A DNA stretch of 64,000 nucleotides from Rufibacter latericius (lineage in GTDB: Bacteria > Bacteroidota > Bacteroidia > Cytophagales > Hymenobacteraceae). Positions within the stretch are counted from its first letter, which is position 1. Each line of letters begins with the position of its first letter. Under the pieces are notes generated by a model. It did no database searches and was not told the origin of the DNA. It saw only the letters and a program-made list of their open reading frames with translations. The stretch lies in contig NZ_RJJD01000008.1 of assembly GCF_003721515.1 (NCBI RefSeq), positions 503,666-567,665 of the forward strand, in the 5' to 3' direction. The position numbers and the translations under genes are program-made. This document shows, piece after piece, positions 1-8,800 of this stretch.

Positions 1-388
1 GACCGCGGCTGCAGCCCTGAGGCTTGGTAAGAAGGAAATAGAAGGTAAAGGCTCATAGCTAATTGGAAAGGCCGTTTAGGTTGTCGGTGATAACACCAAC
101 AACGGCGGGCGGGGCGATTGTGACTGCAGCTCAGGAGTTAGTAGGTATGTAAATAGAAAGTAAAGACCCATAAAGTGGTTTTGAGGCTGTCGCCTAACCG
201 AAGTTGCAAACTTCAGATCAAGGTAGGTCCAAGTCACAGACTTGAACCATGGTAAATATTAAACTAGGAGAAAAGAATCAGCAGAAGAAGTCATCCCCTA
301 CCTCCTTCAAAGGGGGAAGGAATGCGTTCAAAAAGAAGAGGTAAAATCTGATTCTAGCCTCTTTTCCAAAAAACAGCCTTAAAATAAA
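1..388. other. Gene-free stretch with degenerate repeat fragments
   Basis: No convincing reading frame is present. Two degenerate copies of a unit of about 50 bp lie at 7-60 and 121-175; both keep GCTGCAG or ACTGCAG followed by a block ending in GTAAAG. A related sequence sits near 46908-46950. The part at 271-330 (AATCAGCAGAAGAAGTCATC and then a CCTTCAAAGGGGG block) recurs at 46957-47005. This looks like decayed dispersed repeat material rather than a gene. Confidence 0.6.
183..249. repeat. Dispersed repeat, copy 1
   Basis: This unit of about 66 bp is repeated at 1958-2025. Both copies keep GAGGCT..CGCCT, then GCAAACTTCAGATCA, then TAGGTCCAAGTCACAGACTTGA. It contains two short perfect hairpins, GAAGTT/AACTTC and AAGTC/GACTT. 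It has no coding potential. Its role is unknown; it resembles a non-autonomous dispersed element. Confidence 0.7.
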
Positions 389-928
389 CTACAACAACTT
401 CTCCGCTACTTCCTTCCAGGTACTCACGCGCTCAAACTCATGAATGTTCACGTTGTGCGGCGAAGTAAACAGCAATTTCCGTTCACCGGAAAAAGTAACC
501 AAATTCCTGGGCCGGTCGTCAATCATGATATCCGCTCCAATGATGCTTTTATCGCCGCAGAGCACGTAGTTGCGCCAGCTGATGAAGGGAAAATGGTCCT
601 GTAGCCAATCAAACTTATCGATGAGCGAGTTCCGGAACTCCATACCCGCGCTCACAATGAAGACCTCGTATTTTTCGCACAAGGCTTTGATCACCTCCTG
701 GCTGTCTGGGATCACGTTGAGGTCCCGGAAGAAGCCTTCGGCGTTAATGTACTCCCAGGTTTTGTGGGAATGCTCGGGCGGCACCACCTCGTGCACATCT
801 TTCCCGTGCAGGGCCTCCAGCGTAAGTTCCAAGGCGCAGTCCTGGTTGTATAATCTGATGAATTTCTCAATGGGGTCGGCCATGACCTCGTCCATGTCAA
901 TGGCAATCTTTTTCTTTTGAATCTCCAT
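389..928 (-). CDS. 5'(3')-deoxyribonucleotidase, HAD superfamily
   Basis: This 179-residue protein belongs to the NT5C-type deoxyribonucleotidases, cytosolic HAD phosphatases that remove the 5' phosphate from deoxynucleoside monophosphates and help balance dNTP pools. HAD motif I is IAIDMDEVMAD near residues 8-18, with both catalytic aspartates; motif II is IVSAG near residue 92; the terminal acidic motif is MIDDRP near residues 135-140. Length fits the family. The ATG start sits right at motif I with no room for a longer domain. It is transcribed away from the nitrilase-like gene downstream of it on the map and appears monocistronic. The substrate range is inferred from the family. Confidence 0.88.
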   Translation of the reverse strand: MEIQKKKIAIDMDEVMADPIEKFIRLYNQDCALELTLEALHGKDVHEVVPPEHSHKTWEYINAEGFFRDLNVIPDSQEVIKALCEKYEVFIVSAGMEFRNSLIDKFDWLQDHFPFISWRNYVLCGDKSIIGADIMIDDRPRNLVTFSGERKLLFTSPHNVNIHEFERVSTWKEVAEKLL

Positions 929-1060
929 AAGGGATTTTTGATGTAAACAGAAGTGAGTACTTTTATCGGGTATGGAGCGGATAGGTTTTCCCGATGGATC
1001 AAAATCAGGGTTTATCCCTCCAATTCCTAATTCCAGATTCCTAATTCTTAATTACTCCCC

Positions 1061-1837
1061 ATGTCTGACCTGCGCGTATCCCTTCTTCAGTTAGATCTTG
1101 TCTGGCACGATGCCGCCGCCAACCGAGCCAGATTCCAGGAGAAAATCCGTCAATTACCCGAGACCGATCTGATCATCCTGCCCGAGATGTTCACCACTGG
1201 TTTCAGCATGGATGCCCCAGCGCTGGCCGAGGAAATGGACGGCGAGTCTGTGGCCTGGATGCGGCAGATGGCCCAGGAACGCAACGCGGTGGTAATGGGC
1301 AGCTTGATCATGCAGGAGAACGGCCACTACTACAACCGCGTGATCTGGATGCGCCCCGATGGTACTTACGCACACTATGACAAACGTCACCTTTTCCGGA
1401 TGGCCGGTGAGTGCGAGGCCTACACGCCTGGCACGCAGAAACTGGTGGTGGAGCTGAACGGCTGGAAGATTTGCCCGCTCGTGTGCTATGACCTTCGGTT
1501 CCCGGTTTGGTCCCGCAACACGCCTATCTCCTACGATGTGCTCATCTACATCGCCAGTTGGCCCGATCGCCGGCGTCTGGCCTGGCAAACGCTTCTGAGA
1601 GCCCGCGCCATTGAGAACCTTGCCTACTGCATCGGCGTGAACCGCGTAGGCACCGATGCCAAAGGTCACGCCTACTCCGGCGACTCCGCGGCCTACAACC
1701 TGTTGGGCGAGGAACTGGTACACCATGAACACGAAGAAGCCGTATCCACCATCACCCTCTCCCGTGAGCACCTGGAAGAAACCCGCCGTAAACTGCCTTG
1801 GGACATTGACGCCGATGCGTTCACAATTGAGGTGTGA
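1061..1837 (+). CDS. Omega-amidase (YafV/Nit2-type carbon-nitrogen hydrolase)
   Basis: This 258-residue cytosolic enzyme is a nitrilase-superfamily amidohydrolase of the omega-amidase branch, which hydrolyses alpha-ketoglutaramate or alpha-ketosuccinamate and so repairs by-products of glutamine transaminases. The Glu-Lys-Cys triad is visible: Glu in LPEMFTTGFSMD (near residue 42), Lys in YDKRHLF (near 109) and Cys in CPLVCYDLRFPVW (near 147). The FTTGFSMD and YDLRFP signatures favour the YafV/Nit2 branch over aliphatic nitrilases. The ATG follows an AT-rich leader. No operon partner is evident. The exact substrate is inference. Confidence 0.92.
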   Translation: MSDLRVSLLQLDLVWHDAAANRARFQEKIRQLPETDLIILPEMFTTGFSMDAPALAEEMDGESVAWMRQMAQERNAVVMGSLIMQENGHYYNRVIWMRPDGTYAHYDKRHLFRMAGECEAYTPGTQKLVVELNGWKICPLVCYDLRFPVWSRNTPISYDVLIYIASWPDRRRLAWQTLLRARAIENLAYCIGVNRVGTDAKGHAYSGDSAAYNLLGEELVHHEHEEAVSTITLSREHLEETRRKLPWDIDADAFTIEV

Positions 1838-1957
1838 GTAAATTATTGAGAGAATGGGAGAATGCTCCCCATTTTGTCATCCTGAAAGGATCTTGTGGGC
1901 GAACTGCAAGGACATCACCTAAATGCTGTTCGGGATACCATCATCATCATGAATTCT

Positions 1958-2025
1958 GAGGCTCACGCCTCACTGATTTGCAAACTTCAGATCATAATAG
2001 GTCCAAGTCACAGACTTGAGCCTTG
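1958..2025. repeat. Dispersed repeat, copy 2
   Basis: Second copy of the 66-bp unit at 183-249, in the gap after the omega-amidase gene. The spacing of the conserved blocks is the same and only a few positions differ. Confidence 0.7.
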
Positions 2026-2056
2026 AAGAGAAAACCGCGAAGACGACAGAATCATC

Positions 2057-2124
2057 AAAGAAACAGGGAGCCGTTTTAAAGCTGATTTCTAGAAATCAGC
2101 TTTAAAACGGCTCCCTGTTTCTTT
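2057..2124. terminator. Perfect 68-nt palindrome, bidirectional terminator
   Basis: The sequence reads identically on both strands for 68 nt, centred on CTAG at 2089-2092, with arms beginning AAAGAAACAGGGAGCC and ending in the matching T-rich run. It lies between two convergent genes, and its right edge touches the stop codon of the FG-GAP gene. Positions 2073-2108 are a perfect copy of the 36-nt palindromic element found throughout the window. Confidence 0.85.
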
Positions 2125-4351
2125 AGTGCCTCACCACCAATTTGTGCGTCACTACCCGGCCATCGGCAGCTTGGAGGCGCAGGAGGTAGAGGCCAGCGGG
2201 CAAGGCAGCGGTGGAGATTTCCTGCGGTTTGCCCGCCACCGTTTTTCCGCTCTTGATCAACGCGCCTGCTACGTTGTGTAATTGGTAAGTAGCGGTCTTT
2301 TCAGTGATAAGCTGTACCAGTTTATCGGCTGGATTTGGGAAAACCTTGCCAAAGGAGAGTTCCGCAACTGGGTTCTCTGTGCCTAGTGGCTCAGAGATAA
2401 CTTTCACGAACCGAAGCCCACCTGTCAGGGTTCCAATCAAGATTTCGGGAAGGGAGTTTGCATCCAGATTGGCAATAGCCAGAGACATGCCTGATCCGAA
2501 GTTGGCTTCTCCGTATTGCTGGAAGTTGGGTTGCCAGAGCACGTTTTCCTCTACCGGGAAGGTGCCGGAAAGATGAGCCTGAAAGGCAGGGAATACGCGT
2601 AGTTTTCCGCTATCATCGGTAGCCAGTAAATCGGGTTGGCTGTCTTGGTTTACATCGGCTATGGTGACTTGTAGTCTTCTACGCTCCACATCGGCAGCCA
2701 GGCCACCAAAGCTGTCTGAAACCAAAACCCAGGTGGGGCTGGTACTGGTGCCGGTGTTTCGGTAATAGGTGAGTCCGCCAGAGGAACGGCCAATGAGCAC
2801 ATCTAATTTCCCATCGGTGTCTACGTCATACAGGTAGGGAGTATCTCCCCTGAATAGCAAGATTCCTGGTATGGTCACGGCATTGGCTAAGACGAACTGC
2901 GGGGTTTGCCCTGCGGTTGCCTCGTTCAGGATGTACCTAAACTCCATGGTGTTGGTAGATTGCCGGTAAGCACTCCAGGCGAGGTCAATTTTTCCGTCGG
3001 CGTTGATGTCCAGAAGCTGGGGTTTCAGGGAAATGAGATTCAAAGCGGCAAAGCCCAGGTAATCGGAATCCACGGCCTCAAACAGAGCATCAGCCGCAGT
3101 GCCTTTGTTTTGGAACAAAGTCAGGGAAGCCGTATAACGGCCATTCTCCAAAACCGCGGTGTTACCGACTAATACATCTAAGGCTTCATTTCCGGTAAGA
3201 TTCGCAATTGCAGGGGCGGCTCCTTCGCCTACCTCCAGCATCTGGTCTTGTAGGAAAGGGTGTTTTTGGCTGGGGAAGGCAGGCTTTGCAGCGGTACCGG
3301 TATTAGCGTACACCCACACTGAGTTTTTCAGGTTGACGTTCTGGTGCGAGTTAGAGGTCATATTGGGCGCTACCACCAGATCGGGCACGTTGTCAAAGGT
3401 AACGTCCAGGTAATAGGCCGCGGGGAAAACACTGAATTGCTGCCCGGTGATGTTGGGCGGAAGGTTGTACTGCGCACTGGTGATTTTGGGCTGGGCGTTG
3501 GTGCCGGTGTTGTATAAACTAACCAGATCTGGGCAATCATCGTGGCCCACAAGCAAATCCAGCACACCGTTGGCATCCAGATCCAGGGGCAACACGCTGG
3601 AACCGCCAATGTGGCTCGTAGACGGGCAGTTTTCATTAAACCGATAGTTGTTGCAGGTACCTACGCAGCGCGTCACCTGTCCCCAATAAGTGGAGGCACG
3701 GGTAAAAGTAAGCGTGTTGCAGACCAGGCCCTGCTCTACCCGCTCGTTCCGATAGTACTCCAAGGTGGTACCTCCAGACCATTCCCAAGTGAGAATATCC
3801 AAGTCGCCGTCGTTGTCCATGTCAACCAGGGCGGGCATGTCTTCTGAGCCTAACAGCAAATTGGCACCGGTATTGAAATAGATGGCCGGATGGGTGAGGT
3901 TGAACTGAAGGCCACCGCTGGCCGAGGAGGTGTTGGTGTAGACCGCCATTCCCAGGTTGGAAGCGGTGAACAGATCAGGAGCACCGTCGCAGTTGAAATC
4001 CCGAAGCAGCGCGAAGAACCGAAGATCCTTCGGGAAGGCGTTTTCATACTGCGGAGCGTGCTGGTACCCCCAGGTGCCATTGGTTTGAACGGCTAGAAAG
4101 GTGGTGACGCGCTGCGAGCTTCGGTCGAAGACAAACAAATCCTGCTGACCGTCCTGGTTCAGGTCGATGGCCGAGAACTGGGGACTGTTGAATCCGCCGG
4201 CCCAGGGCAGGCGCAAAGGCTGGCCCAGGGAGTTCTGCACAACAGGTCCGGAGACTTCCTGCATCCGGACGGGGTTCTGCGCCCCGACAGTTTGCGCGCC
4301 TCCTACCATCCAACTTAAGAAAAAGGCTAGTACCTTTAATGCTCTGTTCAT
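2123..4351 (-). CDS. Secreted FG-GAP/VCBS repeat protein with T9SS sorting domain
   Basis: This 742-residue protein has a signal peptide (residues 1-24, ending VGAQ), then many FG-GAP/VCBS-type beta-propeller repeats whose calcium-binding loops read DLNQDGQQD, DMDNDGDLD, DLDANGVLD, DINADGKID and DVDTDGKLD. The C-terminal 75 residues (from about FPNPADKLVQL) form a type IX secretion sorting domain with the typical GLYLLRLQ ending strand. It is predicted to cross the outer membrane through T9SS and be surface-attached or released. No enzymatic domain is recognised; a binding or adhesive role is the usual guess. It is divergent from murF with only 36 bp between the two start codons. Confidence 0.85.
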   Translation of the reverse strand: MNRALKVLAFFLSWMVGGAQTVGAQNPVRMQEVSGPVVQNSLGQPLRLPWAGGFNSPQFSAIDLNQDGQQDLFVFDRSSQRVTTFLAVQTNGTWGYQHAPQYENAFPKDLRFFALLRDFNCDGAPDLFTASNLGMAVYTNTSSASGGLQFNLTHPAIYFNTGANLLLGSEDMPALVDMDNDGDLDILTWEWSGGTTLEYYRNERVEQGLVCNTLTFTRASTYWGQVTRCVGTCNNYRFNENCPSTSHIGGSSVLPLDLDANGVLDLLVGHDDCPDLVSLYNTGTNAQPKITSAQYNLPPNITGQQFSVFPAAYYLDVTFDNVPDLVVAPNMTSNSHQNVNLKNSVWVYANTGTAAKPAFPSQKHPFLQDQMLEVGEGAAPAIANLTGNEALDVLVGNTAVLENGRYTASLTLFQNKGTAADALFEAVDSDYLGFAALNLISLKPQLLDINADGKIDLAWSAYRQSTNTMEFRYILNEATAGQTPQFVLANAVTIPGILLFRGDTPYLYDVDTDGKLDVLIGRSSGGLTYYRNTGTSTSPTWVLVSDSFGGLAADVERRRLQVTIADVNQDSQPDLLATDDSGKLRVFPAFQAHLSGTFPVEENVLWQPNFQQYGEANFGSGMSLAIANLDANSLPEILIGTLTGGLRFVKVISEPLGTENPVAELSFGKVFPNPADKLVQLITEKTATYQLHNVAGALIKSGKTVAGKPQEISTAALPAGLYLLRLQAADGRVVTHKLVVRH

Positions 4352-4387
4352 TTATTCGTATCCTAGACGTAAAAACAACTCTTTTCT

Positions 4388-5674
4388 ATGGCGGAGCTAG
4401 TGGAGCACCTGTATCAGAAATACCTGGAATGCCGGAAGGTAAGCACCGATTCCCGGGCAGAACAAGATAACACTCTTTTTTTTGCGTTGGATGGCCCCAA
4501 TTTCAAAGGAAGCCAGTTTGCCCAAATGGCTCTGGAAAAAGGCGCCCGCTATGCCGTGGTGCAGGACCCTACCATCACCGGACCCAACATCATTCAGGTA
4601 GAAGACTCGCTCAAGGCGCTCCAGAGTTTGGCGTTGCACCACCGGCTGCAACTGAGTATTCCCTTCATCGGGATTACGGGCAGCAACGGTAAAACCACTA
4701 CCAAAGAACTCATCAATGCGGTGCTCAGCCAGAAATTCAACGTGCTCTGCACCAAAGGAAACCTCAACAACCACATCGGCGTGCCGCTCACGTTGCTCAG
4801 CATTCAGCCCGAACACGAACTGGCCATCATTGAGATGGGCGCCAACCATCCCGGCGACATCGCCGAACTTTGTTCCTACGCTTTGCCTACCCATGGCCTC
4901 ATCACCAACATCGGGAAAGCGCACTTAGAGGGTTTCGGGAGCCTGGAGGGCGTGGCCCGCACCAAGAGCGAACTGTACCTGCACCTGGACAAAGCCGAGG
5001 GCACCGTCTTCGTGAATACTTCTAACGAACACCTCATGCGCATGGTACGCAGAATCACGCGCAAAGTCACTTATTATCAACCACAAGACGATTATTCTGC
5101 TGAGCTTCTGCAAGCCGCCCCGCAGGTCATTTACCGCGCCGCCAACGGGGAGGAAGTGCACACGCATTTGATGGGTTCTTACAACTTTGAGAACATGATG
5201 GCGGCTGCCTGCATCGGACAGTTTTTCGGGGTGTCGCACGAGCAGATCAATGCCGCCATTGCCGGCTACGTGCCCACCAACAACCGCTCCCAGATTGTAC
5301 AAAAAGACACCAACACCATTCTGCTGGATGCCTATAACGCCAACCCTAGTTCCATGGCCTTGTCGGTTTCCAACTTCGGGCAAATGGCCGGTGCACCCAA
5401 GGTGGTGATTTTGGGCGATATGCTGGAATTGGGCCAGGAAAGCGAACCGGAGCACCGCACTTTGGGCGAGCAATTGAGCCAACAGAACTTCGCGCAGGTG
5501 TTTCTCTGCGGAAAGGAAATGCGTTACGCCGCCGAGGTGAACCCCGATTTCCGCTACTTTGCCGAGAAAAGCGCCCTGGTGCAATGGCTCACCGATCATC
5601 CCGTTAGAAACAGCCATGTGCTCATCAAAGGCTCACGCGGCATCGGTCTGGAAACGGTAGTGGAATTGCTGTAA
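4388..5674 (+). CDS. murF: UDP-N-acetylmuramoyl-tripeptide--D-alanyl-D-alanine ligase
   Basis: MurF adds D-Ala-D-Ala to UDP-MurNAc-tripeptide in an ATP-dependent reaction, the last cytosolic step of peptidoglycan precursor synthesis. The 428-residue length and three-domain Mur ligase order fit: an N-terminal substrate domain beginning with KVSTDSR near residue 18, the ATP loop GITGSNGKTTTKELI near 95-109, the EMGANHPGDI segment near 142, and a C-terminal domain with LLDAYNANPSSM and VVILGDMLELG. Its promoter must share the 36-bp gap with the divergent FG-GAP gene. It stands alone rather than in a dcw cluster, which is common for murF in Bacteroidota. Confidence 0.96.
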   Translation: MAELVEHLYQKYLECRKVSTDSRAEQDNTLFFALDGPNFKGSQFAQMALEKGARYAVVQDPTITGPNIIQVEDSLKALQSLALHHRLQLSIPFIGITGSNGKTTTKELINAVLSQKFNVLCTKGNLNNHIGVPLTLLSIQPEHELAIIEMGANHPGDIAELCSYALPTHGLITNIGKAHLEGFGSLEGVARTKSELYLHLDKAEGTVFVNTSNEHLMRMVRRITRKVTYYQPQDDYSAELLQAAPQVIYRAANGEEVHTHLMGSYNFENMMAAACIGQFFGVSHEQINAAIAGYVPTNNRSQIVQKDTNTILLDAYNANPSSMALSVSNFGQMAGAPKVVILGDMLELGQESEPEHRTLGEQLSQQNFAQVFLCGKEMRYAAEVNPDFRYFAEKSALVQWLTDHPVRNSHVLIKGSRGIGLETVVELL

Positions 5675-5680
5675 GCAGCT

Positions 5681-5716
5681 GCTTTTGGCTTGTTTTGCTG
5701 AAAACAGGCTTGAAAC
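5681..5716. repeat. 36-nt palindromic element (Pal36)
   Basis: Imperfect copy just after the murF stop; the left arm has GGCTTGTTTTGC and the right arm GAAAACAGGCTTGAAAC. Confidence 0.7.
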
Positions 5717-5756
5717 GAGACTTCCTTCAGAAACGAACGCCATTTACTAACCCAGA

Positions 5757-5798
5757 AAACAGAAAGGGAGACCATTTGCATGGGCTCCCTTTCTGTTT
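5757..5798. terminator. Bidirectional rho-independent terminator
   Basis: Perfect 14-bp stem AAACAGAAAGGGAG with its complement at 5785-5798, and an inner CCAT/ATGG. It lies between convergent murF and the giant secreted gene. Confidence 0.85.
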
Positions 5799-5812
5799 GT
5801 GCGCAAGGTCGC

Positions 5813-8800
5813 TTACTGTTTAATGACCTTGTTGTAGAAGATCTGGTCTTTGTCAATGAGGCGCATGAAGTAGGCGCCGTTGGCCAAGTTGCTCAGATCT
5901 AACTCGGTCTTGAACAGCCCGCCCTGCACTTTTACTTCCCTTTCCAGGATAGGCATGCCCAGGGCATTGTACAGAATGACGGTAATCTTCTGTGATCCTT
6001 TCTCTGACAGATACTCCACCTGCGCTTTGTCACGGGTTGGGTTCGGGTACAGCTTCACGTAAGTGTTGTTTAGGCCGTACGGCGAATCGGTGATGTCGTT
6101 CTTGGTGGTGGCACTGGCCACGGCACTGTACTCTGACTGCGCACTGTTTGCATTGATGGCTTTCACGCGGTAGTAGTAGGTGGTTTTGGAGGCCAGGCCA
6201 TTGTCTGTGTGGGCAATGGTATTGGCCGGCAACGTGGCTACCACCGAGAAAGGTCCGTTGGCCGAGGCTGCCCGTTCTAAGATCACGCCGGTCTCTGAGA
6301 GCGTGTTATCCACCCATGTCAACGCGATCTGCGAGCCTGATTTCGCCACGGCTGCCAAGGTAGTGGGCGCCTGTATGACTGGGTTCACCGCAATCACTCT
6401 GGAGGCCGTAGCACCGCAATCTCCGTTCACCGTGTAAGTGATGGTGAAGGTACCGGTTCCCACCAACGCCGGATTGAAGGTTCCGTTCACTACGCCCATG
6501 CCGGTGTACGTTCCGCCCGCCGGTGATCCTCCAGTCAAGGCAAAGGGTGCCGCGCTTTCGGCAACCGGATTCAGAGAAGCCAAGGTCACCGCGGCCGCTG
6601 CTGTCACTGTCACTTTCTTCGTGACGCTGGTGGTACAGCCGTTCACTTGCACGGTGTAAGTGAGGGTGTGAGTGCCTACTCCCGCCGTGGCCGGGCTGAA
6701 GGTTCCGTTCGCTCCCACGCCGGTTCCGGTCCAAGTACCGCCTTCGGGGCTGAAGCCGCTCAGGGCAAACGAAGCCTGGTTTTGGCAGATGGTCTGGTCA
6801 GCCCCCGCATTCACCGGAGTGGTGATGCCTATGGTGAAGGCTTTGTCGCTCACGTCTTTTACGCTGGTGGTAGTGGCGTCTTCCACCTTGATCACGACGT
6901 TATCAGAGGCCGTCAGCGTGGCCGGAACCGTCCAATTGAGCGTACCGGTAGCCGTTTGGCCGGTGGCGATGCTCTGGAACGTTTGGCCCCCGTTGGCTGA
7001 GTAAAAGACATTCACGTTCTGCACGCCCTGGCTTCCCCAGGCAATTTTAACTGGGCTACCCGGGCAATACTGTTCTCCGCCGTTGGGCTGCAACACCGCT
7101 ACTTTTTTGGTGTTATCGGTGCCTTTTACCAGCAGACAGGCTTCTCCGGTCAGCTTCATCGCCTCCAGGTTTCCTACATTGTCGCGCCCGATGGAGAAGA
7201 AGCAATAGATTCTGCCCGGCTCTCCCTTGAACGTGTAGGCTGCCCCCGGACTCACTTTAGATGCCAGCACCGTGAATGGTCCGCCATTTTCAGACACGAA
7301 CAGGTCATATGACTGCACCCCGCTTCCCTTCGCCTCGTCCTGAATGGTGATAGCAACCGGCGTAGTCGCTTCAATCAAGGCTGGCAATGCATTCACTTTC
7401 GATTGTGGTGCTTTCGCATCCAGGATGTTTTGAGCCCGGTTTGTGATAATCGGGTCATTTGTATCGAAAACGATAGAACCTCTGGCGTGGATGGTGTCAC
7501 CGGTGACGGCCGTGTTCTTCGCCAGCACGGTATAAGTTACGTAGCCTTCGCCGGCGCCGCTGCTGTTGTTTTTAGGCAGGAAACCTTTCAATGGATCGGC
7601 GGGGGGTAAGCCCGTGGCCGGGTCAATGGTCTGCAATACCCAGAAGGCCTCGTTCTCTACCACATCTACCCCAGCCAGTACTTCCACGTTGTAGCCTACC
7701 GTATCAGCTAACTGTAAGGTTGTCTGGTAACTGGCCATATCGGCTGGAACGTTGAAGTTGAATGACCCGAATCCGAAGGACCCTAACCGGAAGCTCAGCG
7801 GATCCAACTCTTTGTCCAGCGGAACGGTCACCCGTACCCGCTGCGCCGGGGCCGAGGCTCTGGTAGAGTCATTTTCATACGTCACCTTGTAGCCCATCGG
7901 CACGGTGGAGGCCACCATACGGTTCGGTCCGAAGCCTACTGGCCCGATGATCTCGTTCGGGTCACAAGACGCCACGATATCGGTACAGAAGTACTTGCCG
8001 GCACAGGTTGCCAGGTTGATCGCCAACTCAATGGCCGAGGTGGAGTTCACGCAGCTAATCAGGTCAATAATAAACTGCACTTTCTCTTTTTGCACCGGAT
8101 CGGTGATGTTACAGCTATAGATAGCCAACCCGAATTTGCCCGCATTGAAGACCGCACTAGTCACGGCCAGCGGTGTTGGGCCCCCTTTCACGATGCCAAT
8201 GGCGGCATTCACCCCGTCTCCTACCAACCCGATTGCGGCACTGGCATAGCAGTCTGAAGTAGCGGTAGACACAGAACCGATCACCGCCGAATACGGATCA
8301 CTGGCCCCGGTGCGTACTTTGGTCATTTGGTTCAGGAAGTCCAAGCCTTTTTTACAGTCATCGGCGGAGAACAAGGTCTCATCACACTTCTTAGGGTCAG
8401 TAGGCGGTTCATTCTCGTCAGGAGTCTGGGGCTGTTGGGGCCAATCAGGAATATAAGATTTGCTGAACCGGTAAGAACCCGGACCCTTCGGTCTGCTGGT
8501 AGGCCTTTTGTGCGGAGGCGTTCCTGGAGGGGTGCCTGGAGGGGGACCAGGCTGCTCAGGACCTACCGGCCCAGTAGGACCCGTTGGCCCTTCCGGGCCG
8601 GGACCTTGCGGACCCGGTCCGCCTTCGCCGCCTTCACCACCAGAGCCGCCACCCGGTCCACCCGGGCCTCCGGGACCGCCTGGCCCACCCGGACCAGTTG
8701 GGCCTGCCGGGCCACCTTTTCCGCCTGCACCGCCGGCGCCACCGCCAGGCCCACCGGCCCCGCCAGGTCCGCCATGACCCGGGCTGATGGTACCCGTGCC

